Assembly (NCBI RefSeq): GCF_023276435.1
Contig: NZ_JALLPO010000019.1
Span: 62,001 to 126,000, forward strand
Direction of reading: 5' to 3'
DNA: 64,000 nucleotides
From: Sphaerisporangium perillae
GTDB taxonomy: Bacteria > Actinomycetota > Actinomycetes > Streptosporangiales > Streptosporangiaceae
Shown here: positions 62,632 through 64,000 of the stretch, piece by piece
Position numbering within the stretch: position 1 is the first letter of the stretch
Layout of the letters: each line of letters opens with the position of its first letter
Notes under the pieces: generated by a model
Database searches by the model: none
Seen by the model: the letters and a program-made list of their open reading frames with translations, nothing else
Told to the model about the DNA's origin: nothing
Translations under genes and position numbers: made by a program

Positions 62632-62745
62632 GTCGTGGTGGACACCCTGGAGTCCACTCCGCGAGACGCGACGCACTGGTCTCGGTCCTCGATGGCGGCG
62701 AAGTCGGGGCTGTCGCGCTCCAGCGTCGGGCGGATCCACCGTGTC
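62632..62745 (+). mobile_element. IS630-type transposase fragment
   Basis: In another frame from the recombinase the sequence reads VVVDTLESTPRDATHWSRSS then MAAKSGLSRSSVGRIHR, the N-terminal helix-turn-helix region of IS630-family transposases. The DDE catalytic domain is absent and no terminal inverted repeat was found. It seems to have truncated the recombinase. Confidence 0.75.
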
Positions 62746-62782
62746 CGGTGGCGGAGGACTCCGGGGCTCTGTCCCTCGCCGC

Positions 62783-63736
62783 TCAGGCGGCGGCGTCGAT
62801 GAGCGCCTGCAGCACGCGCTGGGGGTCCTCGGCCAGCCGGTTGCACACATACAGCCACCACTCGGTGCCGAAGACGACGTACTCGCGGGTGGGATGACCC
62901 CGTTCCGCCATCGCGGCGAGCCGGTCGGGCCCGAGGCCGAGCAAGGTCTCGAACTCCCAGGGCACGTCGGGACCAGGCGTGCCAAACTGGTGGTCGATCT
63001 GGTTGATTAGCTCCCAGTCATGGGTGGCGAACGAGCACAGATGTTCCGACGCGGCCAGCAGCTTGGCATAGCGCAGGTATGCCGTGGCCAGGGTCTGGTC
63101 CCCGCGCGCGTAGGCAATCGTCTCCGGCTCCAGGAAGGCCCCCTTGACCAGGCGGATCCGACCCGGCAGGTCGAGCAGCGCCGGCAGGTCCTCGACGGTA
63201 CGGTGCAGCCGCGCCTGAACGGTGATCCCGACGTGGTCGAAACATTCGGACAGTTTGCGGTGCACGGACAAGACTGTGTCTGTACGGTCCGAGCCCTCCG
63301 CCGAAATCATCATCTCCCGCCCGGTGTCAGCTGTAGCCCGCGCGATGCGTGTGGCGTTTTCCAACGCCAGATCTTCATCGATCGCCAGGCCAATGTGCGA
63401 CAGGTCGAGCGAGATTGAGCAGCCCGGCGGTAGCAGGCGCGCGGCGTCGACGAACACGTCCGTCTCCGTCCCGGCCCGCTGCGGGTCGCTGCAGCTCTCA
63501 CCCATGTACTCGACGCTCGTGCGGTGGCCCTTCGCGAGAATCCCCTCGAGCCGGTCCAGCGCGTCCGCGAGGTTGTCACCGGCCACATAGCGCCGCGCCA
63601 CCCTGCGGACGATGCCGCCGAGCACCGGGTCCGCGGGGACACGCCATTTGAGATCCTCGTCCAGCGCGAGCTTGCGCAGGACTTGGGCCGCCGCGTCGGA
63701 CGTCTCCTCGATGCCAGGGGTGAACGTGCTCGTCAT
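62783..63736 (-). CDS. Proline dehydrogenase family protein
   Basis: 317 residues, the length of monofunctional actinomycete/Deinococcus PRODH enzymes. The FAD-binding TIM barrel shows ISLDLSHIGLAIDEDLALEN, MMISAEGSDRTDTVL, GRIRLVKGAFLEPE, FATHDWELI, WEFETLLGLG and REYVVFGTEWWLYVCNRLAE; the C-terminal Arg/Tyr-type motif of canonical PutA is only partly kept (YVCNRL). It oxidises proline to pyrroline-5-carboxylate. ATG 63736 is chosen over upstream codons. No pyrroline-5-carboxylate dehydrogenase is adjacent; a GlxA-type regulator starts divergently. Confidence 0.9.
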   Translation of the reverse strand: MTSTFTPGIEETSDAAAQVLRKLALDEDLKWRVPADPVLGGIVRRVARRYVAGDNLADALDRLEGILAKGHRTSVEYMGESCSDPQRAGTETDVFVDAARLLPPGCSISLDLSHIGLAIDEDLALENATRIARATADTGREMMISAEGSDRTDTVLSVHRKLSECFDHVGITVQARLHRTVEDLPALLDLPGRIRLVKGAFLEPETIAYARGDQTLATAYLRYAKLLAASEHLCSFATHDWELINQIDHQFGTPGPDVPWEFETLLGLGPDRLAAMAERGHPTREYVVFGTEWWLYVCNRLAEDPQRVLQALIDAAA

Positions 63737-63908
63737 CGTGCGCCTACCTATGAAGATGAAGAAAAGAGGGAAACGCAGTCGCCGGCCCTCTTGGACCCGA
63801 TCGCTCTGCTCTGTCAATCTTTCCGATGCCGCTCCGTGAGCGAGAGTGGCAGAGCAGCCGAATAAGCTGAAATTCCTGCCACCTCATGCGCCTCTCAAGG
63901 AGAACCGG

Positions 63909-64000
63909 ATGCTGCACGACGTCGCGGTGCTCGCTCTCGATGGCGGCCACGCCTTCGAGTTGGGAGTGTTCTGTGAGATCTTCGGGATCGACCGCGGGGA
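63909..64000 (+). CDS. GlxA-type AraC-family regulator, N-terminal end (cut by window edge)
   Basis: Only 30 residues are visible: MLHDVAVLALDGGHAFELGV then FCEIFGIDRG, the start of the DJ-1/PfpI-like domain found in GlxA-family AraC regulators. AAGGAG lies six bases upstream of ATG 63909. It is divergent from proline dehydrogenase and may regulate it. Confidence 0.8.
   Translation, partial: MLHDVAVLALDGGHAFELGVFCEIFGIDRG

Overview
The window is very GC-rich, uses many GTG starts, and packs genes with 1- or 4-base stop/start overlaps. It carries actinomycete signatures: a furA-katG pair, a conservon-type histidine kinase with a DUF742 protein, a DUF5999/anti-sigma ATPase pair, SARP and LuxR-ATPase regulators, and a GH46 chitosanase. 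A filamentous actinomycete is very likely; Streptosporangiales is my guess, not shown by the sequence. The many accessory genes and 3'-end gene remnants fit a chromosome arm better than the conserved core (inference).

Layout. 1-6.1 kb: the end of a DegT aminotransferase, fused remnants of an ECF41-type sigma factor and its oxidoreductase partner, the furA-katG peroxide module, a dienelactone hydrolase with a DUF6295 protein, and a methyltransferase. 6.3-22.1 kb: an exopolysaccharide locus. Its core is a translationally coupled minus-strand run (priming glycosylphosphotransferase, rmlA, rmlB, rmlD, an MFS protein, a GT2 glycosyltransferase), followed by an alpha/alpha-barrel-like protein and a WecG/TagA glycosyltransferase. 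A second GT2, an amino-sugar N-acetyltransferase, a beta-propeller protein, a beta-helix lipoprotein, two Wzz-like proteins and an O-antigen ligase/polymerase complete it. No rmlC is present. 22.4-32.5 kb: a crotonase, an EamA exporter with a GntR regulator, a shortened conservon, a secreted chitosanase with a palindromic operator, a DUF5999/anti-sigma pair and a large LuxR regulator.

33.2-38.7 kb is the most interesting part. A diaminobutyrate-type class III aminotransferase lies 44 bases ahead of a 1359-residue Pls/PosA-like synthetase (adenylation, carrier, six membrane segments, left-handed beta-helix-like domains). This is the architecture of enzymes that make cationic homopoly(amino acids), so the pair may make poly(2,4-diaminobutyrate). 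A duplicated leader with two ribosome-binding-like sites precedes the aminotransferase.

38.8-64 kb is accessory: an ArsR-type regulator divergent from a secreted hydrolase, a TetR regulator divergent from an SDR (both with clear repeated operator-like sites), an FAD monooxygenase, a SARP regulator, MarR, an MDR oxidoreductase, a P1 peptidase, a HEAT-like protein, a secreted phosphoesterase-like protein, a truncated Ada-AlkA, a serine hydrolase-kinase-regulator operon, a secreted tripeptidylaminopeptidase-like enzyme, an SDR, a methyltransferase, a decayed serine recombinase joined to an IS630 fragment, proline dehydrogenase and the start of a GlxA-type regulator. At least eight gene remnants, nearly all 3' ends, are scattered through the window. 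No tRNA, rRNA or CRISPR array was seen.
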